Below, piece by piece: positions 41,698 to 49,956 of a DNA stretch of 64,000 nucleotides. Position 1 is the stretch's first letter; every line of letters starts with the position of its first letter. Below the pieces are notes generated by a model that was not told the DNA's origin, made no database searches, and saw only the letters and a program-made list of their open reading frames with translations. The position numbers were made by a program, and so were the translations under genes. This stretch comes from CALAMC01 sp964459465 (lineage in GTDB: Bacteria; Zixibacteria; MSB-5A5; GN15; PGXB01), in assembly GCA_964459465.1 (NCBI GenBank), contig CAYWLR010000005.1, positions 82,000 to 145,999 of the forward strand, in the 5' to 3' direction.

Positions 41698-42882
41698 CTA
41701 ATCCCCGGCGGGATTTTCCGCCCGCGTTTCGATACGCTTGAAAGCTCTATATAATAGAGGCACCAGGACAGCCGAAATTGCCGCGAATTGGAAAACGCCG
41801 TTAATGCCTTGTTGAGAAACTATCAGCCCTGCCAGTAAGGCCACAGCAACTTCGCCGATTGAGCAGGTAAGATTATAGCCGGAAAGCACTGTCGCACGAT
41901 TGTCACCGGCGATTTTAGAATTGATCTGAAATGAAATGGCAGGCTGGAAAAGCTCCTTGATGGCAAACACGGCAACAATGCCGGCCACCGCCCAGAGGAT
42001 ATTTCCGGCGGTTACCCCCCAGATCCCGGCGGCGGCTAAGATAAAGCAAACTAATAAGTATGGTCCCAAATGGTTATAGAATTTCTCTGTCCAGCGGGCA
42101 AGAATAGTAACCAGCACTAATCCGGCGGCAGTCATAAAACCGAAATAACCGGCGTCGATTTTTATAACCTCCGAAAACTGCACCTGCCAGAACTGATCGG
42201 GGCCTTCAAAAGCGAAATTGGCCATAAAGCCGACCGCGAACAATGGCCCCAGTCCGGAGGCAAAAACCAGCTCCTTTACGGATTTTTTGCGGGCATTTTC
42301 AGCCGATTGAACAGGTTTAGTCCCGCGGGGCGGCTCGGTCAAGGTAAATGTTAATAATAAGCCTATCAAAAACATAACAGCCACCGGAACAAACAGAGAA
42401 TCGAGAGTTGTTGCGGCCAGGGCGCTGCCGGCTAACATGCCGACCAAAAGACAGCCGCTTTTAATACGGGCTCGGTTGGAAAATAGCCGTTGGCCGAATT
42501 TGCCATTGAAATCGGAACTGACCGAATCTACCGCCAGAGCTTCAAGGGCTCCGGAAATGAGCGCTTCGCCGAGTCCGAAAAAAATCTCCGCAATTAGAAA
42601 ACCCTCGAAACTGCGCCAGAGGACAAAAACCGCCCCAGACAAAGTCAGTGAGGCAAAACCGGCCATAGTGGAAAGTTTACGGCCAAAGCGGTCGGCAAGA
42701 ATACCGGTGGGAAGCTCAAATATAATAATGGAGGCTTCAAAGACCGCCGCCAGAATGGCCACCTGAAACAGGGTTATTTCATGATTCCTGAAATAAAGGA
42801 CATAGGCCGGCCAAATCAGCCCCAGTCCAAGGGCCTGGCAACCGACCAGAAGATAAAACAGACGGATGTTATTTTTTATCAC
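41698..42882 (-). CDS. MFS transporter
   Basis: A 394-residue major facilitator superfamily protein with twelve predicted helices. After the first helix pair comes the MFS loop 2-3 signature as PTGILADRFGRKLSTMAGFA near 58; the equivalent in the second half is weak. The central loop (about 190-205) holds RGTKPVQSAENARKKSV. Substrate cannot be told. Start codon is GTG, 2 nt upstream of the RidA stop in the ATGTGATA overlap region, so it is co-transcribed with ridA. Confidence 0.85.
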   Translation of the reverse strand: MIKNNIRLFYLLVGCQALGLGLIWPAYVLYFRNHEITLFQVAILAAVFEASIIIFELPTGILADRFGRKLSTMAGFASLTLSGAVFVLWRSFEGFLIAEIFFGLGEALISGALEALAVDSVSSDFNGKFGQRLFSNRARIKSGCLLVGMLAGSALAATTLDSLFVPVAVMFLIGLLLTFTLTEPPRGTKPVQSAENARKKSVKELVFASGLGPLFAVGFMANFAFEGPDQFWQVQFSEVIKIDAGYFGFMTAAGLVLVTILARWTEKFYNHLGPYLLVCFILAAAGIWGVTAGNILWAVAGIVAVFAIKELFQPAISFQINSKIAGDNRATVLSGYNLTCSIGEVAVALLAGLIVSQQGINGVFQFAAISAVLVPLLYRAFKRIETRAENPAGD

Positions 42883-42883
42883 A

Positions 42884-43267
42884 TCAAATTACGGCAATCG
42901 CCTCGATTTCCACCTTGGCGTCTTTAGGCAGGCGGGACACCTCGAAACACGCCCGGGCGGGCAATTCCATAGTAAAGTAGCGGGCGTAAACCGTATTGAC
43001 CGCCTGAAAGTCAGCCATACTGGTTAAAAATATGGTGGCCTTGACGACATTTTTAAGTTCGGCTCCGGCGGCATGAAGCACGGCGGTGAGGTTTTTCAGC
43101 ACCTGGTCGGCCTGTTCTCCGGCCGACGCGCCCATAATTTTGCCTGAAACCGGGTCCATGGCAATCTGACCGGAACAAAAGATCATTTTCCCGGCATCGA
43201 CTTTAACCGCCTGCGAATACGGTCCGACGGCGGCGGGGGCTTTGTCGGTATTGATTAATTCCTTCAT
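42884..43267 (-). CDS. ridA: RidA family enamine/imine deaminase
   Basis: Hydrolyses reactive 2-aminoacrylate-type enamines released by PLP enzymes. The 127-residue protein has APAAVGPYSQAVKVDAGKMI near 10, FCSGQIAMDPVSGKI near 30, the NVVKATIFLTSMADFQAVN strand with the catalytic Arg block later in PARACFEVSRLPKDAKVEIEAIAV (in parts: PARACFEVSRLPKDAKVEIE). Arg105-equivalent in PARACFEV and the terminal Glu are present, indicating an active RidA. First gene of a two-gene unit with the MFS gene. Confidence 0.94.
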   Translation of the reverse strand: MKELINTDKAPAAVGPYSQAVKVDAGKMIFCSGQIAMDPVSGKIMGASAGEQADQVLKNLTAVLHAAGAELKNVVKATIFLTSMADFQAVNTVYARYFTMELPARACFEVSRLPKDAKVEIEAIAVI

Positions 43268-43414
43268 GGTTATTCCTTAATAATATTCATTTAATTGTTT
43301 TAATCATAAGCAATATCCCCCGTCAAGACAACTCAAAACTGGATTTCGGCCGGTCCGGGAAACATAAGCTCTTCGCATTAAAGGAATAATCCCGTTTTCC
43401 GATATTTGAGTTAT

Positions 43415-44146
43415 ATGGACAGAGATTTTCTGCTGGAGCAGTTGGGTCAGGCCGATACCAAAGGCTCCGCCAAGGCAACGCGCAAGAGAGTCAAAGCCAA
43501 AAAACAGAAACCTCTCTGGCGTGAGTACGTCGAAGTGGTTGTCATCTCGCTGGCGGCGGCCATATTTTTGCGTATTCTGGTCGTCTCGGCCTATCGCGTG
43601 GACTCCTCCTCGATGGAACAATCGCTGTATGAAGGCGATTATATTTTCGTCAATAAGCTAACCTACAAATTCGGCAATCCGGCCAACGGGGATATAATTG
43701 TCTTCAGCAATCCGCTTGATCCCAACAAGGAATTCATCAAGCGTATTATTGCCTGTCCCGGACAATCGGTTGAAATTATCGATAAAGTTATTTATATTGA
43801 TAATATGCTGGCCGAGATTGTTCCCAATGCGGTCAATTATGACCCCAAAATAATGCCCGCGCAACTATCGATGCGGGATAATTTCGGGCCGATTCAGGTT
43901 CCGTCCGGGCAGTACTTTGTCCTCGGCGACAACCGAGATTTCAGCCAGGACAGCCGTCACTGGGGATTTGTCCCCGAAGACAATATCAACGGCAAAGCGT
44001 TGTTCGTGTACTGGTCATGGGAACCGGATGATTCCGCACCGAACTGGAGTTTCCCCTACATCCATTCGGTTTTCGAGATGGGTTTTTATTTCTTGACCAA
44101 TTTTCCGTCGAAAACCCGCTGGGACCGTCTGTTCACGTCGTTATAG
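43415..44146 (+). CDS. lepB: Signal peptidase I
   Basis: Removes signal peptides from exported proteins at the outer face of the inner membrane. The 243-residue protein has one membrane anchor (VEVVVISLAAAIFLRILVVS), the catalytic Ser in YRVDSSSMEQSLYEGDYIFV near 67, the catalytic Lys in NKEFIKRIIACPGQSVEI near 110, and the box-E motif GDNRDFSQDSRHWGFVP. ATG at 43415 is preferred over an in-frame TTG 9 nt upstream. A Lys/Arg-rich cytoplasmic stretch precedes the anchor. hemW follows after 4 nt. Confidence 0.95.
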   Translation: MDRDFLLEQLGQADTKGSAKATRKRVKAKKQKPLWREYVEVVVISLAAAIFLRILVVSAYRVDSSSMEQSLYEGDYIFVNKLTYKFGNPANGDIIVFSNPLDPNKEFIKRIIACPGQSVEIIDKVIYIDNMLAEIVPNAVNYDPKIMPAQLSMRDNFGPIQVPSGQYFVLGDNRDFSQDSRHWGFVPEDNINGKALFVYWSWEPDDSAPNWSFPYIHSVFEMGFYFLTNFPSKTRWDRLFTSL

Positions 44147-44150
44147 GAAT

Positions 44151-45287
44151 ATGAGCTTATCGCTTTATATTCACTTTCCTTTTTGCTCCAACATTTGCAG
44201 TTACTGCGACTTTTATAAACGGAAGTTTTCTCTGGAATTTCAGCAATCGTATTTCGACACCCTCGGCCGTGAACTTGATCTGGCGGCAAGTGAACTGGAA
44301 GAGCATCATAAAAAGATAGAGACTATCTATATCGGCGGCGGGACACCATCGCTGGCCAATCCCGACCATCTGGAAATGTTTTTGAACCGTTGCCGGGAGT
44401 ATTTCGATATCGAGCCGGGGATAGAATTCACGCTGGAGATTAATCCCGAATCGGTCGATGACATCCTGCTGGCCCGTTACAAAGAGCTGGGGGTTACCCG
44501 CCCGGTGCTGGGATTCCAGAGCTTTTTTGCCGACCAGTTGGCGGTGCTTCGGCGACGGCACAATGTCGATCATTCGTACAAAGCGGTGTACTTACTTCGG
44601 GCGCTGGGGTACGCCAATTTCGGGGTGGACATGATTTTCGGCCTGCCGGGACAAACCTCGGCCCGATTGGGCGACGATTTAATGCAGATAATAGATTTGG
44701 CGCCGCCGCATATATCGTACTATCAACTGACGGTCGAAAAAGGCACGCCGCTGGCAACGCAGGTGGAAAACGGCAAGGTGGCTCTCCCCGACTCGGATTT
44801 GTGCGCCGCCATGTATCGCGGTATCAACGAGGAATTGAAGCGCCATAATTATATTCGCTACGAAGTTTCCTCTTTTGCTAAACCGGGGTATGAGTGCCGT
44901 CATAATATGCGCTACTGGGAGGGCGATGATTATCTGGGGCTGGGGCCGTCGGCGCACAGCTTCATAAATAATCAGCGCTTCGCCAATGTCGCCGATCTGG
45001 ATGAGTACATTAAGCAAATCAATCAGGGGATTAGGCCCATCGTGCTGGATAACCGTAGCCGCGAAGAGCAGATGTACGAAGCAATCATGCTGGGGCTTCG
45101 CACGGCGCGCGGGATAGTGCGGGAGAACTTCCGTCAGCGTTTCGATATCGACATCGAGCAGGCGGTCAATGCCGAGGCGTTTTATGTTTTCACCGAACGC
45201 GGGTATATCGACCGCCGCGATGACGCGGTATGTTTAACCGACTCCGGTTTACCGTTAGCGGATGAGATCATCCGGCGGTTGGTATAA
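44151..45287 (+). CDS. hemW: Radical SAM heme chaperone HemW
   Basis: Oxygen-independent coproporphyrinogen oxidase-like protein that inserts haem into respiratory proteins. The 378-residue product has the cluster motif HFPFCSNICSYCDFYK (C-x3-C-x2-C at residues 10-17). The residue two after the last Cys is Phe, not the fourth Cys that HemN uses, which favours HemW. Further blocks: TIYIGGGTPSLA, GVTRPVLGFQSFFADQLAVL, FGVDMIFGLPGQT and YEVSSFAKPGYECRHNMRYW. It is co-transcribed with lepB. Confidence 0.93.
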   Translation: MSLSLYIHFPFCSNICSYCDFYKRKFSLEFQQSYFDTLGRELDLAASELEEHHKKIETIYIGGGTPSLANPDHLEMFLNRCREYFDIEPGIEFTLEINPESVDDILLARYKELGVTRPVLGFQSFFADQLAVLRRRHNVDHSYKAVYLLRALGYANFGVDMIFGLPGQTSARLGDDLMQIIDLAPPHISYYQLTVEKGTPLATQVENGKVALPDSDLCAAMYRGINEELKRHNYIRYEVSSFAKPGYECRHNMRYWEGDDYLGLGPSAHSFINNQRFANVADLDEYIKQINQGIRPIVLDNRSREEQMYEAIMLGLRTARGIVRENFRQRFDIDIEQAVNAEAFYVFTERGYIDRRDDAVCLTDSGLPLADEIIRRLV

Positions 45288-45365
45288 CAAGAATTGCAAA
45301 CAAAATGCACGGTCATATTTAACCACCCTGCAGGCGGGTTCAATATTGGTGGGCAGATCAAAAAA

Positions 45366-45815
45366 TCATTTCTTGTTGTATTTGGGGTGTCCACCAACAA
45401 CGTCATAATATTTCGCGAACGCTTCATATTCATAAAATGCCACATTACCCATTTTTAAATAATCTTCTCTTGAAGGATTACTTGGATTGCAAACAACAAT
45501 CATAGCTGCAACGAACATATTTAATGACCAGAATTTATAGTCACCAAGCGTATTATATATCGTATTGCCGCCGCTATGACCTGTTTTTCCGTGAATTGAG
45601 CGGTCAAATTGCCTCCACCTGCTTCTTAAACCGCCTCTGGAATTGGTCATACCGATATATGAAACCTCATGCCATTTTGGCTGGCAGCCTTCAAGACATT
45701 CATTCGTTATTCCTATTATATAAACACCAGGAAACTGGTTATTAGGAATATTACCCCGGTTTTCCCACTTAACCCAATTGGTGAATTCTAATTCCGGGAT
45801 TTCAATAACTCTCAT
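45366..45815 (-). CDS. GIY-YIG-like nuclease, predicted
   Basis: A 149-residue protein with the GIY-YIG layout: GVYIIGITN near residue 30 (GIY strand as GVY), VSYIGMTNSRGGLRSRWRQF near 51 (YIG strand with following Arg residues) and a candidate catalytic Glu in NVAFYEYEAFAKYY near 124. A stand-alone nuclease domain without DNA-binding partner domain. Base composition is clearly lower in GC than flanking genes (about 37-40% by eye). It follows the PD-(D/E)XK-like gene by 24 nt. Unusual insertion between the two strands (ECLEGCQPKWHE). The fold call is by motif only. Confidence 0.65.
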   Translation of the reverse strand: MRVIEIPELEFTNWVKWENRGNIPNNQFPGVYIIGITNECLEGCQPKWHEVSYIGMTNSRGGLRSRWRQFDRSIHGKTGHSGGNTIYNTLGDYKFWSLNMFVAAMIVVCNPSNPSREDYLKMGNVAFYEYEAFAKYYDVVGGHPKYNKK

Positions 45816-45839
45816 TATAAAGACCTCACAATATATGCC

Positions 45840-46331
45840 TTACCTCAAATGTTCTAAAATCTGCAATACTCTGAAAAATGGATTGCCGGTGTCGTTGGTG
45901 GTACGGGCCGCTTCATGTCTTAATTCCTCAATGCAAGCAGAATAATCTTTGTTAATTATAAGATCCAAGCCCGATAATTTCCTTAAATTATTCGTGATGT
46001 ACCCTTCGGGAACAACAGGAGACCAAAACATAAAATGACGATTAGGAAATTGCTTTAGGTGCTTTTTTGCGTAATCTTTCTTTCTTGCATATTTCGCTTT
46101 GATTCTCCTTACGGTTTCGACATTATTTTTATAAAGGACCCCGCGAATATGCGTAGTGACTTCGCATAAGTACGCCGTCTTATTCTTGAAATCCAATCCA
46201 ACAACGTCGAGTTCTTCAAGCCCTTTTAATCCACCACCCGGTGGCCTCGCGTTGTAATCGATAATGTCACATTTCTTCATTAGTTTAAGATATGCCCCGA
46301 CTATGTATTCCCCGATATCGGTGTTATTCAT
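45840..46331 (-). CDS. PD-(D/E)XK-like nuclease-fold protein, predicted
   Basis: A 163-residue protein whose core reads GGLKGLEELDVVGLDFKNKT followed by AYLCEVTTHIRG (residues 28-60). This matches the restriction-endonuclease-like pattern E...D-x-(V/I)-x(n)-hydrophobic-(E)-x-K, except that the final Lys position is Thr (CEVTT). An N-terminal helix (GEYIVGAYLKLMKK) with a Glu fits the alpha-helix of the fold. The region 80-110 is very basic. It is AT-rich like its partner and is first in a two-gene operon with a promoter at 46397-46426. Confidence 0.55.
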   Translation of the reverse strand: MNNTDIGEYIVGAYLKLMKKCDIIDYNARPPGGGLKGLEELDVVGLDFKNKTAYLCEVTTHIRGVLYKNNVETVRRIKAKYARKKDYAKKHLKQFPNRHFMFWSPVVPEGYITNNLRKLSGLDLIINKDYSACIEELRHEAARTTNDTGNPFFRVLQILEHLR

Positions 46332-46396
46332 AATGAGATTTTCTCCACATTCCGATCATTTCCCGAACTTCCCGAAATTTACGATTTATGGCACCT

Positions 46397-46426
46397 AAGA
46401 TAGCCCCGTGCCAGAGGTAATGTCAA
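46397..46426 (-). promoter_or_regulatory. Promoter of the nuclease pair
   Basis: Minus-strand TTGACA (46421-46426), 18-nt spacer, TATCTT (46397-46402). Predicted start near 46390 gives a leader of about 58 nt, with GGAG 12 nt from the ATG. Confidence 0.5.
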
Positions 46427-46694
46427 TAACTTAAATCCAACACCTGAACGCAAAATCCCTATCAACCCGCTGTTATTTCTGCCCGTCCCATTTGTATATG
46501 AGGTCTATAAATATGCTTAGGATATCCTATTATCCATGTTCGCGTCAGGAGGACGGGTTATGGGAAGACAGGGGAAAATTTAAAAAATTTCAGGAAGGAA
46601 ACTATTTTGCTGTAAGTGATGTCCATTCAGAGCATTACGCAGGATGGTGGAGTATTGCACTCTATGATTATCATGTGCGCTATCGGGAAAGATT

Positions 46695-46720
46695 GTCAGG
46701 CCCCGAGTGGGCCTGACCTA
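46695..46720. repeat. REP-like hairpin A, copy 1
   Basis: Perfect 9-bp stem GTCAGGCCC (46695-46703) / GGGCCTGAC (46709-46717), loop CGAGT, followed by CTA. Shares the GTYRGG...CCYRAC-CTAC layout with elements at 47508, 60127 and 60469. Confidence 0.6.
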
Positions 46721-46777
46721 CGAGAAAAACGGGTGTCTTCATGGGGATAACGTTTGCATTGCGAAGGGCAAAGACCC

Positions 46778-46797
46778 GGTCCCGATTTGTCGGGACC
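46778..46797. repeat. Perfect hairpin GGTCCCGA/TCGGGACC
   Basis: 8-bp perfect stem with loop TTTG, in the same intergenic cluster as hairpin A. No T-run follows on either strand, so it is not a classical terminator. A related ATCCCGA/TCGGGAT core lies inside the 47508-47555 element. Confidence 0.55.
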
Positions 46798-46859
46798 AAG
46801 CACAAGACAGGATACCCGCCTGCGCGGGTATGATATTTATAACAAGGGTGTTATAAAGG

Positions 46860-47453
46860 TCACTTTTTCACCGGGCCGAGGGGGAGGACGGTTCGGCCAT
46901 AGACTTCGTTCAAGACCTGCGCCAGGGCGGTATAGACCGCCGAGAAGCCGCAGATGATGCCCTCGATGCTGGCCACTATTTTTATGGTTCCGTTTTCAAG
47001 AATATCGCCCAGCGCCAGCAAGAAAAAGAGTATTGTCAGCGAGGCAAACACAAACTGCAGGGCGCGGTTAAGTTTCAGAGTAGCGATAAACATGACCAGC
47101 GTGAACAGGCCCCAGATAAATAAGTACAGCGCCATCGCGGCGGGAGTGTTGCCGTCGGACCAGCCGATTTTGGGGAAAACGATCAAAACGACCAGCGACA
47201 ACCAGAATATGCCATACAGAGTGAACGCGGTCGTGCCGAAGGTATTGCCCTTTTTCCATTCCAGCAACCCGGCGAATATCTGCGCCAGACCGCCGCAGAA
47301 GATGCCCATGCCTAATATCATGCTTCCCAGCGGGAAAATGCCGGCGTTGTGGAAATTCAACAGTACCGTGGTCATGCCGAATCCCAGCAGTCCCAGAGGC
47401 GCGGGATTGGCGGTGGTGTCTTTGATAGTGGATATTACCGATTCCTGTTGCAT
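46860..47453 (-). CDS. Acetate uptake transporter (GPR1/FUN34/YaaH, SatP family)
   Basis: A 197-residue inner-membrane protein with six helices and the family signature NPAPLGLLGFGMTTVLLNFH (residues 17-36), the loop GLLEWKKGNTFGTTAFTLYG near 62, and a proline-containing NTPAAMALYLFIWGLFTLVM region near 102. SatP homologues carry acetate and succinate, probably with protons. The ribosome site AAGGAG lies 9 nt upstream. The flanking intergenic DNA contains dispersed repeats on both sides. Confidence 0.92.
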   Translation of the reverse strand: MQQESVISTIKDTTANPAPLGLLGFGMTTVLLNFHNAGIFPLGSMILGMGIFCGGLAQIFAGLLEWKKGNTFGTTAFTLYGIFWLSLVVLIVFPKIGWSDGNTPAAMALYLFIWGLFTLVMFIATLKLNRALQFVFASLTILFFLLALGDILENGTIKIVASIEGIICGFSAVYTALAQVLNEVYGRTVLPLGPVKK

Positions 47454-47507
47454 ACCAAGTCTCTCCTTTTATCCAGCCCCCGGTTATTTTTTAGCTGTCA
47501 GGCACAA

Positions 47508-47555
47508 TGTCGGGTTTCTCATCCCGACGTGTCGGGATTCGGAACACCGACTTAC
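47508..47555. repeat. REP-like hairpin A, copy 2
   Basis: Begins TGTCGGGTTTCTC, an exact 13-nt match to 60126-60138. It contains the inner palindrome ATCCCGACGTGTCGGGAT and ends CACCGACTTAC, giving a nested hairpin whose outer arms are GTCGG / CCGAC. Confidence 0.6.
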
Positions 47556-47608
47556 AACTGCCCAAGGTTATTATCGTGGGCGGTGGATCCCTCGAAAACT
47601 TGGGAGGC

Positions 47609-47625
47609 CTGTCCACATCTGCCCC
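47609..47625 (-). repeat. GTGGACAT element (half copy, inverted)
   Basis: Read on the minus strand this is GGGGCAGATGTGGACAG, matching the left half of the palindromic copy at 60080. Orientation is opposite to the other three copies. Confidence 0.5.
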
Positions 47626-47672
47626 CTTATTAGCTGTCCATTCAAGCCCTCGGGCACATCCTTCAAAGTTCA

Positions 47673-47700
47673 GGAGGCCTGTGGACATGTGCCGCGCACA
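47673..47700 (+). repeat. GTGGACAT element (degenerate copy)
   Basis: GAGGCCTGTGGACATGTGCC followed by GCGCACA. The right arm and the GCGCAC tail match the copies at 60080 and 60277. The left arm has diverged. Confidence 0.5.
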
Positions 47701-47749
47701 CGAGCAAGCTGTGAGTGACCCGTCCTTCTTGCCAATAGCGCACGAATCC

Positions 47750-48247
47750 TTAGGCCGGGGGTTGGCCGGCGGCGCGATTTTTGCTCCGTTCGATCGATTG
47801 CAGAGCCAGATAACTGTCCCCGAATTTATGCATCGATTCGATTTCGTTGTCGTACTGGTCGTAATGGCGTTCCTCATCGAGCACCAGGTCCTCGAACAGC
47901 TTTTTGGAGGCGCTGTCGGCATGGGCGGAGCATTCGTTGGCGAATTTGTTGTACATGACGACGCTGCTTTCTTCCATCTGTTTGCTCTTTTCGAGCATGG
48001 CTTTGACTTCGTGAATCTTGTCCACCGGATGGGCGGCGACCAATTCCACGTCACCCTTAAGAAACAAAATGCGCTCGGCGAGGCGCTCGATATGAAGCAT
48101 TTCCTCGATGGCGGTTTTTTTGAACAGCAATGCCAGAAGGTCATAACCCTGGTCATCGCAATGAAAATGGAAATACATATACTGATGAACGGCGGCCAGT
48201 TCATCGGCGACCGCTTTGTTCAGAAGTTCGCGGCTTTTTTCATGCAT
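47750..48247 (-). CDS. bfr: Bacterioferritin-like ferritin
   Basis: Iron-storage four-helix-bundle protein. The 165-residue product has the ferroxidase residues: Glu in VADELAAVHQYMYFHFH near 17, EEMLHIERLAERILFLKG (Glu/His near 51-54), and DEERHYDQYDNEI near 127. The Met in EEML matches the haem-ligand position of Bfr (Met52). Start set at ATG 48247 with GGAGGAAG 5 nt upstream; the frame is open further upstream but without a ribosome site. The C-terminus carries a basic RSKNRAAGQPPA tail. Iron-uptake genes lie 5 kb away (feoAB). Confidence 0.9.
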   Translation of the reverse strand: MHEKSRELLNKAVADELAAVHQYMYFHFHCDDQGYDLLALLFKKTAIEEMLHIERLAERILFLKGDVELVAAHPVDKIHEVKAMLEKSKQMEESSVVMYNKFANECSAHADSASKKLFEDLVLDEERHYDQYDNEIESMHKFGDSYLALQSIERSKNRAAGQPPA

Positions 48248-48290
48248 GAATTCTTCCTCCAAACATTCGTTTTGATTTTTCAGGTGATGA

Positions 48291-48320
48291 ATAATAAGAA
48301 AAATCGCGGGCATTGTCCAA
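48291..48320 (-). promoter_or_regulatory. Possible promoter of the bacterioferritin gene
   Basis: Minus-strand TTGGAC (48315-48320), 18-nt spacer, TATTAT (48291-48296). Leader of about 37 nt. Confidence 0.42.
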
Positions 48321-48460
48321 AAGAAAAGACTGGAATATCCATTTTGGATTAAAAAACCGGGTGTTAAGTGTATTTTGCGGCCCAAAAAGGCAGACACTTT
48401 TTGTACGGGAGTATTGCTTTAGCGCACAACAGGATACCGATTATGGACAGGATTTTATAC

Positions 48461-48489
48461 TTGACCGTTGGGCATTTGATCCTTATATT
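48461..48489 (+). promoter_or_regulatory. Promoter of the TSP3-dockerin gene
   Basis: TTGACC (48461-48466), 17-nt spacer, TATATT (48484-48489). Predicted start near 48496, giving a leader of about 160 nt. The rest of the 48248-48655 gap holds no credible gene; a 93-codon frame at 48313-48594 spans both promoters and looks random. Confidence 0.5.
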
Positions 48490-48622
48490 GATTGTGTAAA
48501 CTTCGTTAAAAATAAAGCACGGCAAGTCTTCTTTGCTTTGTGTCCTGTGGTTCCATTCGCTATTCTGGTCGTGCCGGGTAAAAAATGTCTATGAGTCCTA
48601 AAAATTTAATAAATAAAATTGT

Positions 48623-48645
48623 TTCGGGTGATGCTGCACCCGGAA
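48623..48645 (+). promoter_or_regulatory. Leader hairpin next to the ribosome site of the TSP3-dockerin gene
   Basis: Arms TTCGGGTG / CACCCGGAA (one bulged G), loop ATGCTG, ending only a few nt before GGGAGG. A stem this close to the ribosome site could affect translation or mRNA stability. Confidence 0.4.
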
Positions 48646-48655
48646 GGGAGGTCGT

Positions 48656-49828
48656 GTGAGATACCGCCAGATCTTTTTGGTAACCTTGATGGTGCTGTTG
48701 ATGGTGGCGCCGTCATACGCCGGATATGTCCGCGCCGAGGGCTATCCTCTGGTATCACCGGGCGTTTTGCCCCAGGGTGATGTTTTCATCGATTTGTATA
48801 TGAACCCCGAAACCGACAATTGGCAAACAGCGATGATACCATTATCGATATACAGCCCGGACGGAAGCATTACCAATGTCATCCACCGAAATGTAAGCGG
48901 ATATTTGGCCGATGGCTCGGTTATTCTGCAAAACGGGTTTCAGCAGGGGACCGGATCATTATTCACTTTATATGCAAATGCATTTGGTTTCGGCTGGGAA
49001 GGCTCTCTGCCCGATACCTTCTGCTATGTAGGTATATCAATGAGTGTTGGACTTCCAGCCGGGTCCGGTGAAAACTGCTATATACGTTTTGCCTTGACTC
49101 TTGAGCAGGAAGGGACTATTTGTATCGACTCTACCGGCTCATTTATTGTAAACTCCAATACTTATCAATGGTGGATCGGTGATGCGATGGAATACTCTAA
49201 TGTCCCCTTCAACGGGCCTTATTGCTGGGATGTGGTTTATCATTGTCCGGACAGCGACGGCGACGGTTATGCCGATGTTGCGGGGTATTCCTGTCCGGTG
49301 GATAATTGTCCGTACGTTTATAATCCGAACCAGGCCGATTCCGACGGTGACGGTATCGGTGATGCCTGTGATAACTGCCCCTACATCGCTAATCCCGATC
49401 AGACCGATGAAGATCAGGACAGTATCGGCGATGTTTGCGATGAGTGCTTTGACAGCGACAGCGACGGGTATGGTGATCCCGGATATGCCCTGAATACGTG
49501 CCCGGAAGACAACTGCCCCAGTGTTTACAATCCCGACCAGGCCGACACGGATGAAGACGGGATCGGTGATGTCTGTGATGCCTGTCCGCTGGATCCGTTG
49601 AATGACGCCGACGGGGACGGCTGGTGTGCCAACGAGGATAACTGTCCCACGATACACAATCCGGATCAGGCCGATTCGGATGGGGACGGTATCGGTGACT
49701 ATTGTGATTTGAATTTTGTCTGCGGGGATGTAACGGGGGATGGCAAAGTTAATCTCATTGATATTCTGGCCATGATTGCCAGAGTATATAACGACGGTCC
49801 GGAACTGTATTGTGGCGGCAATAAATAA
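48656..49828 (+). CDS. Secreted protein with thrombospondin type 3 repeats and C-terminal dockerin
   Basis: A 390-residue exported protein. Signal peptide 1-22, a beta-rich domain of unknown type (about 25-195), TSP3 calcium-binding repeats (about 198-355) with units such as DNCPYVYNPNQADSDGDGIG and ACDNCPYIANPDQ, and a C-terminal dockerin-like unit CGDVTGDGKVNLIDILAMIA (about 357-377). Only one dockerin repeat is visible. TSP3 units stiffen on calcium. Start is GTG with GGGAGG 3 nt upstream. Probably cell-surface or extracellular. A strong terminator follows. The dockerin core resembles that of the 3473 gene. Confidence 0.85.
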   Translation: MRYRQIFLVTLMVLLMVAPSYAGYVRAEGYPLVSPGVLPQGDVFIDLYMNPETDNWQTAMIPLSIYSPDGSITNVIHRNVSGYLADGSVILQNGFQQGTGSLFTLYANAFGFGWEGSLPDTFCYVGISMSVGLPAGSGENCYIRFALTLEQEGTICIDSTGSFIVNSNTYQWWIGDAMEYSNVPFNGPYCWDVVYHCPDSDGDGYADVAGYSCPVDNCPYVYNPNQADSDGDGIGDACDNCPYIANPDQTDEDQDSIGDVCDECFDSDSDGYGDPGYALNTCPEDNCPSVYNPDQADTDEDGIGDVCDACPLDPLNDADGDGWCANEDNCPTIHNPDQADSDGDGIGDYCDLNFVCGDVTGDGKVNLIDILAMIARVYNDGPELYCGGNK

Positions 49829-49849
49829 AATTCGCTTTTACTGTATTCG

Positions 49850-49876
49850 GCCCCGACCTCTGGTCGGGGCTTTTTT
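49850..49876 (+). terminator. Intrinsic terminator of the TSP3-dockerin gene
   Basis: Perfect 9-bp stem GCCCCGACC / GGTCGGGGC, 3-nt loop, then six T's. Confidence 0.92.
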
Positions 49877-49956
49877 ATAGTCGTAAATCAAATGTGAGCC
49901 GGACGGCCCAAAAATGATTATATTATTATTCCGAAATATTAAACTGGCGTGAATCA

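Larger units (their letters stand above)
46332..46859. other. 528-nt intergenic region between the nuclease pair and the acetate transporter
   Basis: Holds the nuclease-pair promoter (46397-46426) and, in its right half, a cluster of perfect hairpins (46695-46717, 46778-46797) near GC-rich imperfect palindromes (for example ACCCGCCTGCGCGGGT around 46815). A 74-codon open frame at 46492-46716 runs through one of these hairpins and has no recognisable homology, so no gene is called. Confidence 0.6.
47454..47749. other. 296-nt repeat-rich intergenic region between the acetate transporter and bacterioferritin genes
   Basis: Contains hairpin A copy 2 (47508-47555) and two copies of the GTGGACAT element (47609-47625, 47673-47700), plus the 16-nt sequence CCTTCAAAGTTCAGGA (47660-47675), which recurs exactly at 60396-60411. 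No credible gene on either strand. Confidence 0.6.

Noticed and set aside
46492..46716. 74-codon open frame in the gap before the acetate transporter
   Set aside because: Ends inside a perfect hairpin, no ribosome site, and amino acid composition looks random.
48313..48594. 93-codon open frame between bacterioferritin and the TSP3 gene
   Set aside because: It spans the predicted promoters of both flanking genes and shows no recognisable motif.
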